The translations under genes and the position numbers were made by a program. DNA of 64,000 bases. It comes from Stenotrophomonas daejeonensis. Lineage in GTDB: Bacteria > Pseudomonadota > Gammaproteobacteria > Xanthomonadales > Xanthomonadaceae. Where the stretch lies: NCBI RefSeq assembly GCF_001431505.1, contig NZ_LDJP01000032.1, forward strand, positions 22,464-86,463, read 5' to 3'. Each line of letters begins with the position of its first letter. Positions within the stretch are counted from its first letter, which is position 1. The notes under the pieces are model-generated. The model did no database searches. It saw only the letters and a list, made by a program, of their open reading frames with translations, and was not told where the DNA came from. This document shows positions 1-9,071 of this stretch, piece after piece.

Positions 1-261
1 GCGATGATCCGGGACAACGAGCGCATCTGGTTCGCGCTGGCGCCGGAAGGCACGCGCAAGCCGGTGAAGGACTGGAAGACCGGCTTCATCCGTATCGCGC
101 GGATGGCGCAGGTGCCGATCGTGCCGGCCTATTTCCACTACCCGGAAAAGACCATCGGCTTCGGCCCGCCGTTCCGTACCAGCGGCGACGATGCCGCCGA
201 CATGGCCGCCATCCGCCAGTGGTACCGGCCGTGGCGGGGCCGCAACCGCGGCACGGGTTGA
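1..261 (+). CDS. Lysophospholipid acyltransferase family protein (3' part only)
   Basis: This is the C-terminal end of a protein whose start lies before the window. The visible part contains an EGTR motif (in LAPEGTRKPVKDWKTGF) and PIVPAYFHY, which match the phosphate-binding and acceptor region of the PlsC-like 1-acyl-glycerol-3-phosphate acyltransferase superfamily. Members transfer an acyl group to lysophospholipids at the inner membrane. The upstream HX4D catalytic motif is outside the window, so the exact substrate cannot be judged. The TGA stop is followed after 3 bases by the photolyase start, so the two genes are probably co-transcribed. Confidence 0.75.
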   Translation, partial: AMIRDNERIWFALAPEGTRKPVKDWKTGFIRIARMAQVPIVPAYFHYPEKTIGFGPPFRTSGDDAADMAAIRQWYRPWRGRNRGTG

Positions 262-264
262 ACG

Positions 265-1704
265 ATGGGCATCGCGCTGGTCTGGCTGCGCGACGACCTG
301 CGCCTGGACGACCAGCCGGCCCTGCGCGCGGCGCTGCAACGCGGCCTGTCGCCGCTGCCGGTCTACATCCATGCGCCGGAAGAAGAGGGCGCATGGGCGC
401 CCGGCGCCGCGTCGCACGCATGGCGCCGGCGCTCGCTGGCGGCATTGGCCAGCGAACTGGAACGCCGCGGCTCGCGCCTGTTGCTGCTGCGCGGGCCCAC
501 GCTCGATGCCCTGCAGGCATTGGCCGCGCGCACCGGTGCCGAAGCGGTGCTGTGGACGCGGCGCTACGAGCCGGCCGTCGAGCAGCGTGACGCGCGGATC
601 AAGCGCGACCTGCGCCAGATCGGCCTGCATGCGGAAAGCTTCAACGGCGCGTTGCTGTTCGAGCCGTGGGAACTGGCGACCCGGCAGGGCGACCCGTACC
701 GGGTGTTCACGCCGTTCTGGAAATCCGCGCGCGCGGCATGGCGGGTGCCGGCGACGTGGGATGCGCCGGCACGGTTGCCATCGTTGGCACATGCAGACCT
801 GCCCGCCGGCGAGCGACTGGACGAACTGATGCCCACCCCGGCCCCGGCATGGGACGCCGGCTTCTGGCAGCGCTTCACACCCGGCGAGCAAGGCGCGCGC
901 GCGGCGCTGCGGCGGTTCATCGACGACGCACTGCACGGCTACGCGCAGGCCCGCGATTTCGCCGCCGAGGCCGGCACCTCGCGGCTGTCGCCGCACCTGC
1001 ATTTCGGCGAAGTGTCGGTGCGGCGCGTGGTGGCCGAAGTGCTGGCCATGGGCGACGCCATCGGCGAGGCCGACCGCGACCGCTTCCTCGCCGAACTGGG
1101 CTGGCGCGAGTTCGCCCACCACGTGCTGCACCACTACCCGCAAACGCCCGACCGCAACCTCGACCCGCGCTTCGACGATTTCCCTTGGGCGGCTCCGGAC
1201 GAAGCGCTGCTGGAAGCATGGCGACATGGCCGCACCGGCGTGCCGATCGTCGATGCCGGCATGCGCGAGCTGTGGCACACCGGCTGGATGCACAACCGCG
1301 TGCGCATGCTGGTGGCCAGTTGGCTGACCAAGCACCTGCGCCAGCATTGGCGGCATGGCGCGCGCTGGTTCTGGGACACGCTGGTGGACGCCGACCTGGC
1401 CAACAACACCCAGGGCTGGCAATGGAGCGCGGGTACCGGCGCCGACGCGGCGCCGTACTTCCGCGTGTTCAACCCGGCCACCCAGGCGCGCCGCTTCGAC
1501 CCGGATGGGGCCTACATCGCGCGCTGGGTGCCGGAACTGGCGGGTCTGCCGCCACCGGCGTGCTTCGCGCCGTGGGAGCACCCGGAACCGGCGCGGCGGC
1601 TGGCGCCGGGGTATCCGCCACGGCCGCAGGTGGACCTGGCCGCCGGCCGCGCCGATGCGCTGGACGCCTTCGCCAGCCTGCGCCGCGGCGCGGTGCAGCG
1701 GTAG
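265..1704 (+). CDS. phrB: Deoxyribodipyrimidine photo-lyase (cryptochrome/photolyase family)
   Basis: The 479-residue protein has the normal length for a class I CPD photolyase, which uses FAD and blue light to split cyclobutane pyrimidine dimers in DNA. The N-terminus (ALVWLRDDLRLDDQPAL) is the Rossmann-like antenna-binding domain. The C-terminal half carries the FAD-binding signature around residues 380-415 (NNTQGWQWSAGTG, then DAAPYFRVFNP). The ATG lies 3 bases after the preceding stop, suggesting an operon. The TAG stop codon (1702-1704) is part of the GTAG head of a REP palindrome that starts at 1701. Confidence 0.95.
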   Translation: MGIALVWLRDDLRLDDQPALRAALQRGLSPLPVYIHAPEEEGAWAPGAASHAWRRRSLAALASELERRGSRLLLLRGPTLDALQALAARTGAEAVLWTRRYEPAVEQRDARIKRDLRQIGLHAESFNGALLFEPWELATRQGDPYRVFTPFWKSARAAWRVPATWDAPARLPSLAHADLPAGERLDELMPTPAPAWDAGFWQRFTPGEQGARAALRRFIDDALHGYAQARDFAAEAGTSRLSPHLHFGEVSVRRVVAEVLAMGDAIGEADRDRFLAELGWREFAHHVLHHYPQTPDRNLDPRFDDFPWAAPDEALLEAWRHGRTGVPIVDAGMRELWHTGWMHNRVRMLVASWLTKHLRQHWRHGARWFWDTLVDADLANNTQGWQWSAGTGADAAPYFRVFNPATQARRFDPDGAYIARWVPELAGLPPPACFAPWEHPEPARRLAPGYPPRPQVDLAAGRADALDAFASLRRGAVQR

Positions 1705-1770
1705 GAGCGCACCTTGGTGCGCGATGGGGCTCTACCGGGAATGCCCCATCGCGCACCAAGGTGCGCTCCT
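1701..1770. repeat. GTAG-type REP palindrome, subtype A, after phrB
   Basis: Two arms pair: GTAGGAGCGCACCTTGG at the left and its inverted copy ending CTCCTG at the right, separated by a short linker containing ACCGGGAATG. The same sequence recurs at 61263-61333 and 61879-61950 around the RAYT gene, and half a unit lies at 10823-10853. The first four bases overlap the phrB stop codon. The right end reads CTCCTGC rather than CTCCTAC. Confidence 0.9.
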
Positions 1771-1867
1771 GCCGGGGCAGCATTGCCGCCACCATCGGCA
1801 CATGCCAGCCATGGCGCGAAGGAGTAGGGTTTGCGGTTTCACCGCACACTACGCAGGAGCACGTTCC

Positions 1868-4021
1868 ATGTCGCGCACCGTCATTCTGGCCGCTGCCATC
1901 AGCCTTGCGCTGGCGGCCTGTTCCGGCAAGGAGTCCAACGCACCCGTGAATACCGACAGCACCGCCGGGCAGCCGGCCGAGGCCTCGACCAACCCGTTCA
2001 TGGCCGCCAGCACGCTGCCGTTCCAGGCACCGGCCTTCGACAAGATCAAGGACGGCGACTACCTGCCGGCCTTCGAGGAAGGCATGCGCCAGCAGCTGGC
2101 CGAGATCAAGCGGATCACCGACGACACCGCGCCGGCTACCTTCGACAACACCCTGCTGCCGCTGGAGAAGTCCGGTGCCATCCTCGACCGCACCAGCCGC
2201 GTGTTCTTCAGCGTGGTGCAGGCCGACACCAACCCGGAGCGGCAGAAGATCCAGGAAGAGGTGATCCCGAAGCTGGCCGCGCACGGCGACGCGATCCACC
2301 TCGACGCCAAGCTGTTCGAGCGGGTGAAGGCGGTGTACGACGGCCGCGCCGAGGCCGGGCTGGACGCCGAGCAGCTGCGCGTGGTCGAGGAAACCTACAA
2401 GGGCTTCGTCAAGGCCGGTGCCCAGCTCGGCGACACCGACAAGGAAACGCTGAAGCAGTACAACGCCGAGGAAGCCACCCTCGCCAACGACTTCCACAAC
2501 AAGCTGGTCGCGGCCACCGCCGCCGGCGCGGTGGTGGTCGATGACAAGGCGCGACTGGCCGGCCTGAGCGATGGCGACGTCGCCTCGGCCGAGGAAGACG
2601 CCAAGGGCCGCAAGCTCGACGGCAAGTGGGTGCTGGCGCTGCAGAACACCACCCAGCAGCCGGTGCTGATGTCGCTGCAGGATCGTGACCTGCGCGCGAA
2701 AGTGCTGGAAGCCTCGGAAACCCGCACCGAGCAGGGCGACGCCAACGACACCCGCAAGATCATCCAGCGCCTGGCGCAACTGCGCGCGGCCAAGGCCAAG
2801 CTGCTCGGCTTCCCGAACTACGCCGCCTACAACCTCGGCGACCAGATGGCGCAGACCCCGGCCAACGCGCTGAAGCTGCTGACCGACACGGTGCCGGCGG
2901 CGACCGCCAAGGCGCGCGGCGAGCTGGCCGAGATCCAGAAGGTGGTCGACGCCCAGAACGGTGGCTTCAAGGCCACCGCCTCGGACTGGGACTTCTACGC
3001 CGAGCAGGTGCGCAAGGCCAAGTACGACCTCGACGAATCGCAGATCAAGCCGTACTTCGAGCTGGACAACGTGCTGCAGAACGGCGTTTTCTTCGCCGCC
3101 AACCAGCTCTACGGCATCACCTTCAAGGAGCGCAAGGACATCCCGGTGTACCACCCGGACGTGCGCGTGTTCGAGGTCAGCGACGCCGACGGCCAGCCGC
3201 TGGCGCTGTTCTACGCCGACTACTACAAGCGCGACAGCAAGAGCGGCGGCGCATGGATGGACGTGTTCGTCGAACAGGACGGCCTGACCGGCACCAAGCC
3301 GGTGGTCTACAACGTGTGCAATTTCACCAAGCCCGCCGCCGGGCAGCCGGCGCTGCTGAGCTGGGACGACGTGACCACCATGTTCCACGAGTTCGGCCAC
3401 GCCCTGCATGGCATGTTCTCGAACACGAAGTACCCGAGCGTGGCCGGCACCGGCGTACCGCGTGATTTCGTCGAGTTCCCATCGCAGTTCAACGAGCATT
3501 GGGCCTCGGACCCGAAGGTGTTCGCCAACTACGCCAGGCACTACCAGAGCGGCGAGGCGATGCCGCAGGCGCTGGTGGACAAGATCGCCAAGGCCCGCAC
3601 CTTCAACCAGGGCTACGCCACCACCGAATACCTGTCGGCGGCGCTGCTCGACCTGGCCTGGCACACGCAGGGCGCCGACGCGCCGTTGCAGGATGTGGAC
3701 GCCTTCGAGGCCGCCGCGCTCAAGCGCTTCAAGGTCGACCTGCCGCAGGTGCCGCCGCGCTACCGCAGCAGCTACTTCGACCATATCTGGGGTGGCGGCT
3801 ATTCGGCCGGCTACTACGCCTACTTCTGGGCGGAGATGATCGACGACGACGCCTTCGAGTGGTTCGAGGAGAACGGCGGCCTGACCCGCGAGAACGGGCA
3901 GGTGTTCCGCGACAAGATCCTGTCCATCGGCAACACCCGCGACCTGGCCACCGCCTACCGCGAGTTCCGCGGCAAGGACCCGAGCGTGGAAGCGCTGTTG
4001 AAGAACCGCGGGCTGAAGTAA
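1868..4021 (+). CDS. M3 family metallopeptidase, peptidyl-dipeptidase Dcp-like lipoprotein
   Basis: A 717-residue zinc peptidase that probably removes dipeptides from the C-terminus of peptides in the periplasm. The start at 1868 gives a lipoprotein signal (SLALAACSGKE, lipobox LAAC) and has GCAGGAG upstream; the reading frame is open further upstream, but that part overlaps phrB. The M3 zinc site is intact: HEFGH at residues 507-511 and a third-ligand Glu at about 536 in DFVEFPSQFNEHW. Length and motifs fit the oligopeptidase A/Dcp group. A lipoprotein anchor implies an exported, envelope-bound enzyme rather than a cytosolic one. It is followed by a strong hairpin terminator. Confidence 0.92.
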   Translation: MSRTVILAAAISLALAACSGKESNAPVNTDSTAGQPAEASTNPFMAASTLPFQAPAFDKIKDGDYLPAFEEGMRQQLAEIKRITDDTAPATFDNTLLPLEKSGAILDRTSRVFFSVVQADTNPERQKIQEEVIPKLAAHGDAIHLDAKLFERVKAVYDGRAEAGLDAEQLRVVEETYKGFVKAGAQLGDTDKETLKQYNAEEATLANDFHNKLVAATAAGAVVVDDKARLAGLSDGDVASAEEDAKGRKLDGKWVLALQNTTQQPVLMSLQDRDLRAKVLEASETRTEQGDANDTRKIIQRLAQLRAAKAKLLGFPNYAAYNLGDQMAQTPANALKLLTDTVPAATAKARGELAEIQKVVDAQNGGFKATASDWDFYAEQVRKAKYDLDESQIKPYFELDNVLQNGVFFAANQLYGITFKERKDIPVYHPDVRVFEVSDADGQPLALFYADYYKRDSKSGGAWMDVFVEQDGLTGTKPVVYNVCNFTKPAAGQPALLSWDDVTTMFHEFGHALHGMFSNTKYPSVAGTGVPRDFVEFPSQFNEHWASDPKVFANYARHYQSGEAMPQALVDKIAKARTFNQGYATTEYLSAALLDLAWHTQGADAPLQDVDAFEAAALKRFKVDLPQVPPRYRSSYFDHIWGGGYSAGYYAYFWAEMIDDDAFEWFEENGGLTRENGQVFRDKILSIGNTRDLATAYREFRGKDPSVEALLKNRGLK

Positions 4022-4034
4022 GCGCCGCGCCGCG

Positions 4035-4062
4035 GGAACGGGAGGGGCGACCCTCCCGTTCC
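4035..4062 (+). terminator. Terminator hairpin after the M3 peptidase gene
   Basis: A perfect 12-bp stem (GGAACGGGAGGG with CCCTCCCGTTCC) closes a GCGA tetraloop 13 bases after the stop codon. No T-run follows, so it may act as a rho-independent terminator of the GC-rich type or as a 3' end stabiliser. Confidence 0.7.
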
Positions 4063-4087
4063 GCATCGGCCATTCCACGGCTGGGCC

Positions 4088-5230
4088 ATGATCATCTCCG
4101 CCTCCACCGATTACCGTGCCGCTGCGCGCCGCCGGTTGCCGCCGTTCCTGTTCCACTACATCGACGGCGGCGCCTATGCCGAGCACACGCTGCGGCGCAA
4201 TGTCGCCGACCTGGCCGACGTCGCGCTGCGCCAGCGCGTGCTGCGCGACATGGCCGAGTTGAGCCTGGAAACCCGGTTGTTCGGCGAAACGCTGGCGATG
4301 CCGGTGGCGCTGGCGCCGGTCGGCCTGACCGGTATGTACGCGCGCCGTGGCGAGGTGCAGGCCGCGCGTGCGGCCGACAGCCGCGGCGTGCCGTTCACCC
4401 TGTCCACGGTGTCGGTGTGCCCGATCGAGGAAGTGGCGCCGGCGATCAAGCGGCCGATGTGGTTCCAGCTGTACGTGCTGCGCGACCGCGGCTTCATGCG
4501 CAACGTGCTGGAGCGCGCGCAGGCCGCGGGCGTGGCCACGCTGGTGTTCACCGTGGACATGCCGGTGCCGGGCGCGCGCTACCGCGATGCGCACTCGGGC
4601 ATGAGCGGCCCGCACGCGGCGCTGCGCCGCTACCTGCAGGCCGCGACCCATCCGCGTTGGGCGTTCGACGTCGGCCTGCGCGGCCGTCCGCACGACCTGG
4701 GCAACATCTCCGCCTACCGCGGCGACCCGACCGGGCTGGAGGACTACATCGGCTGGCTGGCGGGCAACTTCGACCCGTCGATCTCGTGGAAGGACCTGGA
4801 ATGGATCCGCGCGTTCTGGAAGGGGCCGATGCTCATCAAGGGCATCCTCGATCCGGAGGACGCGCGCGACGCGGTGCGCTTCGGCGCCGACGGCATCGTG
4901 GTGTCCAACCACGGCGGGCGCCAGCTCGACGGCGTGCCGTCCACCGCGCGGGCGCTGCCGGCCATCGCCGATGCGGTGCGGGGCGAATTGAAGATCCTCG
5001 CCGACTCGGGCGTCCGCAGCGGCCTGGACGTGGTGCGCATGCTGGCCCTCGGCGCCGACACGGTGCTGCTTGGCCGCGCCTTCGTCTATGCGCTGGCTGC
5101 GCAGGGCGAACGCGGCGTCGCCCACCTGCTCGACCTGATGGCGGCGGAAATGCGCGTGGCGATGACCCTGACCGGCGCGCGCCGTATCGCCGACATCGGC
5201 CGCGATTCGCTGGCGCGGATTCCCGGCTGA
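4088..5230 (+). CDS. lldD: L-lactate dehydrogenase (FMN-dependent)
   Basis: A 380-residue FMN-dependent alpha-hydroxy-acid dehydrogenase that oxidises L-lactate to pyruvate and passes electrons to the respiratory quinone pool at the inner membrane. The start [20 protein letters not shown] and [11 protein letters not shown] match LldD. The active-site histidine is in [10 protein letters not shown] (His at about 275), followed by the flavin-phosphate segment [16 protein letters not shown]. The length equals that of enterobacterial LldD (about 380-396). No lldP permease or LldR regulator is adjacent, so it appears to be a single-gene unit between the 4035 hairpin and the next gene. Confidence 0.93.
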   Translation: MIISASTDYRAAARRRLPPFLFHYIDGGAYAEHTLRRNVADLADVALRQRVLRDMAELSLETRLFGETLAMPVALAPVGLTGMYARRGEVQAARAADSRGVPFTLSTVSVCPIEEVAPAIKRPMWFQLYVLRDRGFMRNVLERAQAAGVATLVFTVDMPVPGARYRDAHSGMSGPHAALRRYLQAATHPRWAFDVGLRGRPHDLGNISAYRGDPTGLEDYIGWLAGNFDPSISWKDLEWIRAFWKGPMLIKGILDPEDARDAVRFGADGIVVSNHGGRQLDGVPSTARALPAIADAVRGELKILADSGVRSGLDVVRMLALGADTVLLGRAFVYALAAQGERGVAHLLDLMAAEMRVAMTLTGARRIADIGRDSLARIPG

Positions 5231-5367
5231 AACAGGTTGGCGGCCGCGGACCGACGACGCCGGATGGCGGATCGAAGGCAGGCCGCCAAGCAGTACCTCA
5301 GGGCCATGTCGTGGTCGTAGGCAGGGCTTATGCTCTCCCCCGGTCCAGTCCGATTGCAGGATGCTCC

Positions 5368-7851
5368 GTGCGCCTTGACCCATCGCCCACGCCATCGCCG
5401 CCGTCCAGCCCGTTGCCGGTGCTGAAACCACGCGCATGGCGCTGGCTCACCTGCCTGTGGCTGGCGTGCGCGTGCGGGTTCGCCACGGCGGCCGCGGCGG
5501 CCCCGCCGGCCGCGGAGTCCGCGCGGCCGCAGGTGCTGGTGTTGCTGTCCTACCACCCCGGCTTCAGCTGGGAGGAGCGCATCCTCGACGGCCTGCGCGA
5601 GTGGGGCGGTGCCGGCGAGCGACCGGTGTTCCATGTCGAATGGATGGACGCCAAGCGCCATCCCGATGCCGCGCAGCGCCAGCGCCTGACCGACTACCTC
5701 GGCGGGAAGTACGCCGGCCAGCGCTTCGACCTGGTCGCCACCGTGGACGACGATGCGCTGGCCTTCGTCATGCAGCACGCGGCCCTGTTCGGCGACACCC
5801 CGGTGGTGTTCAGCGGCCTCAACGCGGCGCCGGAACCCATCATCGGCACGCGCACGAACGTCACCGGCATCCTCGAACGCTTCGACCTCACCCGCACCCT
5901 CGACATCGCGCTGAAGCTGCACCCGCATACGCGCCGGCTGCTGTTCATCACCCCCGACGACGACAACGGCGCGGCGCTGCGCGACACCGTCGATGCGGCG
6001 CTGGCGCGGCTGCCCGGCCACCCCGGGGCCGAGCACTGGCGGACCGCGTGGCTGGAACAGGTGGCGCCACGGCTGCCGCGGCTGCCCGGCGACACCCTGG
6101 TCTTCGCCCTCGGCAGCCTGCCGGTGCGCGCCGGCGAGCTGCCGCTGGAGCCGGAGTTCGTGCCGGCCTGGCTGCGCGCGCGCACCGGGTTGCCGGTGTA
6201 CAGCGACCTGGACACGGCGGTGGGCCACGGTGCGGTCGGCGGCTACATGAACAGTGGCCTGGAAACCGGCCGCCAGCAGGCGGCGATGGCGCGGCGGCTG
6301 CTGGCCGGTGAGGCCGCCGCCGGCATCCCGCTGGTGCGCGAAACGCCGCTGGCGCTGCTGTTCGACACCGCGGAGCTGCGCCGGCTGGGCGTGGACATGC
6401 GCGCCCTTCCCGCCGGCAGCACGCTGGTCAACGCCCCGCCGTCGATCTTCGCCCGCGAATACCGCGCGCAGCTGCTGGCCATCGTCGTGGTGGTGCTGAT
6501 GCTGCTGCTGGTGGTGGTCGGGCTGGTGGTGCGCAACCGCATGCAGGCCGCGCGCCAGCGCGCGCTGCACCACCAGGCCACGCACGACGAGTTGACCGGC
6601 CTGCGCAACCGCAACGGCCTGGCCGAGCGACTGCAGGCGCTGCCGCAGGCCGCCGCCGAGGACGAGCGGGTGGCGTTGGTGATGCTCGGCCTGAACCACT
6701 TCAAGTTGGTCAACGACACCTATGGCCATGCCTTCGGCGACAAGGTGCTGGTGGCGGTGGCCGGGCGCCTGCGGCAGTGCTGCGGCGAGCGGGAAACGCT
6801 GGTGCGGTTCAGCGGCGATGCCTTCGTCATCATGGCCCGGCTGCCGGACGCGGCCGACCTGCAGCGGCTGCACGCGCTGTGCGATGCCCTGTTCCAGCAG
6901 CCGTTCCTGATCAACGGCCGGCGCATCCCGATCACCGCGGCCTTCGGCCTGAGTTCCGCGCCGCTGCATGGGCTGGTCCCCGGCAGCCTGCTGCGCGAGG
7001 CCGACGCCGCCATGTACGAGGCCAAGCGCAACCGCGGCGCGGGGCTGGTGGTCTTCGACCGCGGCATCCACGAGCGCGCCGCGCGCCAGTTCCGGATCGA
7101 GGCCGGCCTGCCCGAGGCGATCGAGCACGGCCAGATCGAGGTGCACTATCAGCCCATCCACGACATCCAGCGCGGCTGCGTCGCCGGCTACGAGGCGCTG
7201 GCGCGCTGGCGGCACCCGGAGCTGGGCTGGATCCCGCCGCCGGAGTTCGTGCGCGCCGCGGTCGAGACCGGCCACGTCGGCGCGCTCACCCGCTGCATCC
7301 TGCGCAGCGCCTGCCGGGCCTTCCTGCCGCACCTCGGCAACCCGTGCAGTCCCTACCTGGCGGTGAACGTGTCGGTCAGCGACATCTACGCCAGCGATTT
7401 CCCGGCGCAATTGGCGCAGGTGCTGGCCGAGGTCGGCATGCCGCCGCAGCGGCTGGTGCTGGAAGTGACCGAGGACATGCTGCTGGGCGACCAGCAGCAC
7501 GTGGCCGCCGTGCTCGAACAACTACGCGGGCAGGGCGTGCGCATCGCCATCGACGACTTCGGCACCGGCTATTCCTCGATGGGCTACCTGTCCAGCTACC
7601 AGGTCAACCTGATCAAGATCGACCAGTCCTTCGTGCGCCGCCTGCTCGACAGCCCGTCGGACCGCAAGATCGTGCGCGCCATCGTCTCGATGGCCGGCGA
7701 CCTGGAGCTGGACGTGGTGGTCGAGGGCGTGGAAACCGAAGCGCAGATCGAACTGCTGCAGGAGCTGGGCTGCCGGCTGCTGCAGGGCTACGTCTTCAGC
7801 CGCCCGCGCCCGGCGGCGGAATGGGCGGCCGACGCGCTGGCCGGCTGCTGA
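5368..7851 (+). CDS. Membrane sensor with ABC-substrate-binding-like region, degenerate GGDEF and EAL domains
   Basis: The likely GTG start (5368) has GCAGGA upstream and gives 827 residues; a second GTG at 5419 is possible. A signal or anchor segment (WLTCLWLACACGFATAAAAA) precedes a periplasmic region resembling ABC-type substrate-binding sensors (residues about 50-350). A membrane helix lies at about 371-390. The GGDEF domain is degenerate, reading SGDAF at about 481. The EAL domain keeps YEALARW (about 608) and DDFGTGYSS (about 729). The protein is therefore more likely a c-di-GMP phosphodiesterase than a cyclase. It is monocistronic, with REP elements downstream. Confidence 0.85.
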   Translation: MRLDPSPTPSPPSSPLPVLKPRAWRWLTCLWLACACGFATAAAAAPPAAESARPQVLVLLSYHPGFSWEERILDGLREWGGAGERPVFHVEWMDAKRHPDAAQRQRLTDYLGGKYAGQRFDLVATVDDDALAFVMQHAALFGDTPVVFSGLNAAPEPIIGTRTNVTGILERFDLTRTLDIALKLHPHTRRLLFITPDDDNGAALRDTVDAALARLPGHPGAEHWRTAWLEQVAPRLPRLPGDTLVFALGSLPVRAGELPLEPEFVPAWLRARTGLPVYSDLDTAVGHGAVGGYMNSGLETGRQQAAMARRLLAGEAAAGIPLVRETPLALLFDTAELRRLGVDMRALPAGSTLVNAPPSIFAREYRAQLLAIVVVVLMLLLVVVGLVVRNRMQAARQRALHHQATHDELTGLRNRNGLAERLQALPQAAAEDERVALVMLGLNHFKLVNDTYGHAFGDKVLVAVAGRLRQCCGERETLVRFSGDAFVIMARLPDAADLQRLHALCDALFQQPFLINGRRIPITAAFGLSSAPLHGLVPGSLLREADAAMYEAKRNRGAGLVVFDRGIHERAARQFRIEAGLPEAIEHGQIEVHYQPIHDIQRGCVAGYEALARWRHPELGWIPPPEFVRAAVETGHVGALTRCILRSACRAFLPHLGNPCSPYLAVNVSVSDIYASDFPAQLAQVLAEVGMPPQRLVLEVTEDMLLGDQQHVAAVLEQLRGQGVRIAIDDFGTGYSSMGYLSSYQVNLIKIDQSFVRRLLDSPSDRKIVRAIVSMAGDLELDVVVEGVETEAQIELLQELGCRLLQGYVFSRPRPAAEWAADALAGC

Positions 7852-7869
7852 GGCAGCTGCGGCATGCTT

Positions 7870-7983
7870 TCGCAGGTGCCGGGCGGCTTCACCGGGAAGG
7901 CTTCATGCGGGGCAAGCCCCGCATCTACGGGAAGCCGGCATTCACCGTAGGTGCCGTGCTTGCCCGGCACGGGCTCACGGGGT
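7870..7983. repeat. REP elements, subtype B, one decayed unit and one half unit
   Basis: 7870-7928 has a decayed left arm (GCAGGTGCCGGGCGGC) and an intact right arm ending GGGGCAAGCCCCGCATCTAC. At 7947 a second head starts (GTAGGTGCCGTGCTTGCC) with its own small palindrome GCTTGCCCGGC. They lie between two convergent genes and may also end transcription from either side. Confidence 0.8.
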
Positions 7984-7995
7984 CCATTGGCGGCT

Positions 7996-8964
7996 TCAGC
8001 GCTCCGAATGCCCGGTGTCGTCGTACTGGCGCGGGGCGAACAGGTCCGGGCGGATCAGCTCGATGAAGGCGCGCGCTTGCGGTGACAACACCTTGCCGCG
8101 GCGTACCGTCACCCCGTAGCTGCGCTTGGGGAAATAGCGCGCCATCGGCCGGATCGCCAGCCGCTCGCGGTCGCCGTCGTTCAGGCACAGCGCGGTGACG
8201 ATGGAGATGCCCATGCCCATCGCCACGTACTGCTTGATGACCTCCCAGCCGCCCACTTCCAGCGCTACGGTGTAGGGCACGCGGTGGCGCTGGAACACCA
8301 GGTCCACCAGCCGCCAGGTGATCTGCCGCTTCGGCGGCAGGATCAGCGGCCAGGGCGAAAGATCTTCCAGCGTCAACTCGCGCTTGTCGGCCAGCGGGTG
8401 GCCGTGGGGGGCGATCAGCACCTGCTCGAAGTCGTAGACCGGCGCGTAGCTGAGGTCGGCCGGCACGTCCAGCATCGAGCCGACGGCGAGGTCGGCGGCA
8501 TCGCTGCGCAGCAGCTCGTTGCCGTCGGCGCTGATCGCGTCGTGCAGGGCCAGCCGCACGTCGGGGTGGCGGCGGCGGAAATCCTCGACGATCTTCGGCA
8601 GCAGGTAGAGGATGGTCGAGGAATTCGCGGCGATCGTCAGCTCGCCCGCGTCCAGCCCGCGCACCTTGTCGCGGAAGCCGGCTTCCAGCCCGTCCAGGCT
8701 CTCCACCAGCGGCTGTGCCATCTCGTACAGCAGCTGGCCCTCGCGGCTGGGCACCAGCCGTCGCCCGCTGCGCTCGAACAGCACTACCCCCAGCTCCCGC
8801 TCCAGTGCCTGCAACTGCAGGCTCACCGCCGGCTGGCTGACGAAAAGCGCCTCGGCCGCACGTGAAACCGAACCCAGCCGGACCGTCTGGCAGAACGCGC
8901 GCAGCGGCTTGAGTCGGTCGGATTTGTAGGAAAAACGCGGGTTTGCGGGTTTCTTCGCAGGCAT
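7996..8964 (-). CDS. LysR family transcriptional regulator, divergent from aceB
   Basis: A 322-residue LysR-type regulator. The N-terminal winged helix-turn-helix (FCQTVRLGSVSRAAEALFVSQP, residues about 23-45) is followed by a ligand-binding domain starting near residue 105. It has a slightly long basic N-terminus (MPAKKPANPRFSYKSDRLKP). It is transcribed away from aceB across a 107-bp AT-rich gap, the usual arrangement for a LysR protein controlling its divergent neighbour, so I infer it regulates the glyoxylate shunt genes aceB-aceA. Ligand unknown. The start ATG (8964) is the first in frame near the gap. Confidence 0.9.
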   Translation of the reverse strand: MPAKKPANPRFSYKSDRLKPLRAFCQTVRLGSVSRAAEALFVSQPAVSLQLQALERELGVVLFERSGRRLVPSREGQLLYEMAQPLVESLDGLEAGFRDKVRGLDAGELTIAANSSTILYLLPKIVEDFRRRHPDVRLALHDAISADGNELLRSDAADLAVGSMLDVPADLSYAPVYDFEQVLIAPHGHPLADKRELTLEDLSPWPLILPPKRQITWRLVDLVFQRHRVPYTVALEVGGWEVIKQYVAMGMGISIVTALCLNDGDRERLAIRPMARYFPKRSYGVTVRRGKVLSPQARAFIELIRPDLFAPRQYDDTGHSER

Positions 8965-9071
8965 GGCGAGACACTATTAGCACAATTTATATATCGCATT
9001 GCAAAAACTGCATTGTCGAATAATTGATTGCGCAGCACGGTGGAGCTCCCCGACAAACGCAGGGTTCCGCC
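8965..9071. promoter_or_regulatory. Divergent LysR/aceB promoter region
   Basis: This gap is far richer in A and T than its surroundings (ATTAGCACAATTTATATATC). It contains two direct copies of GCATTG (8996-9001 and 9010-9015) spaced 14 bp, with the dyad TGCA-AAAAC-TGCA spanning part of them. These are plausible LysR-type operator half-sites. Promoter positions were not resolved. Confidence 0.5.

Noticed and set aside
1469..5437. Very long open frame on the minus strand (about 1,300 codons)
   Set aside because: It runs antisense through phrB, the M3 peptidase and lldD, all well supported. Its translation is low-complexity His/Arg/Val/Gln-rich, as expected for a mirror frame of GC-rich genes.
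5086..7521. Long minus-strand open frame opposite the GGDEF-EAL gene
   Set aside because: Antisense shadow with biased composition; the plus-strand protein has clear domains.
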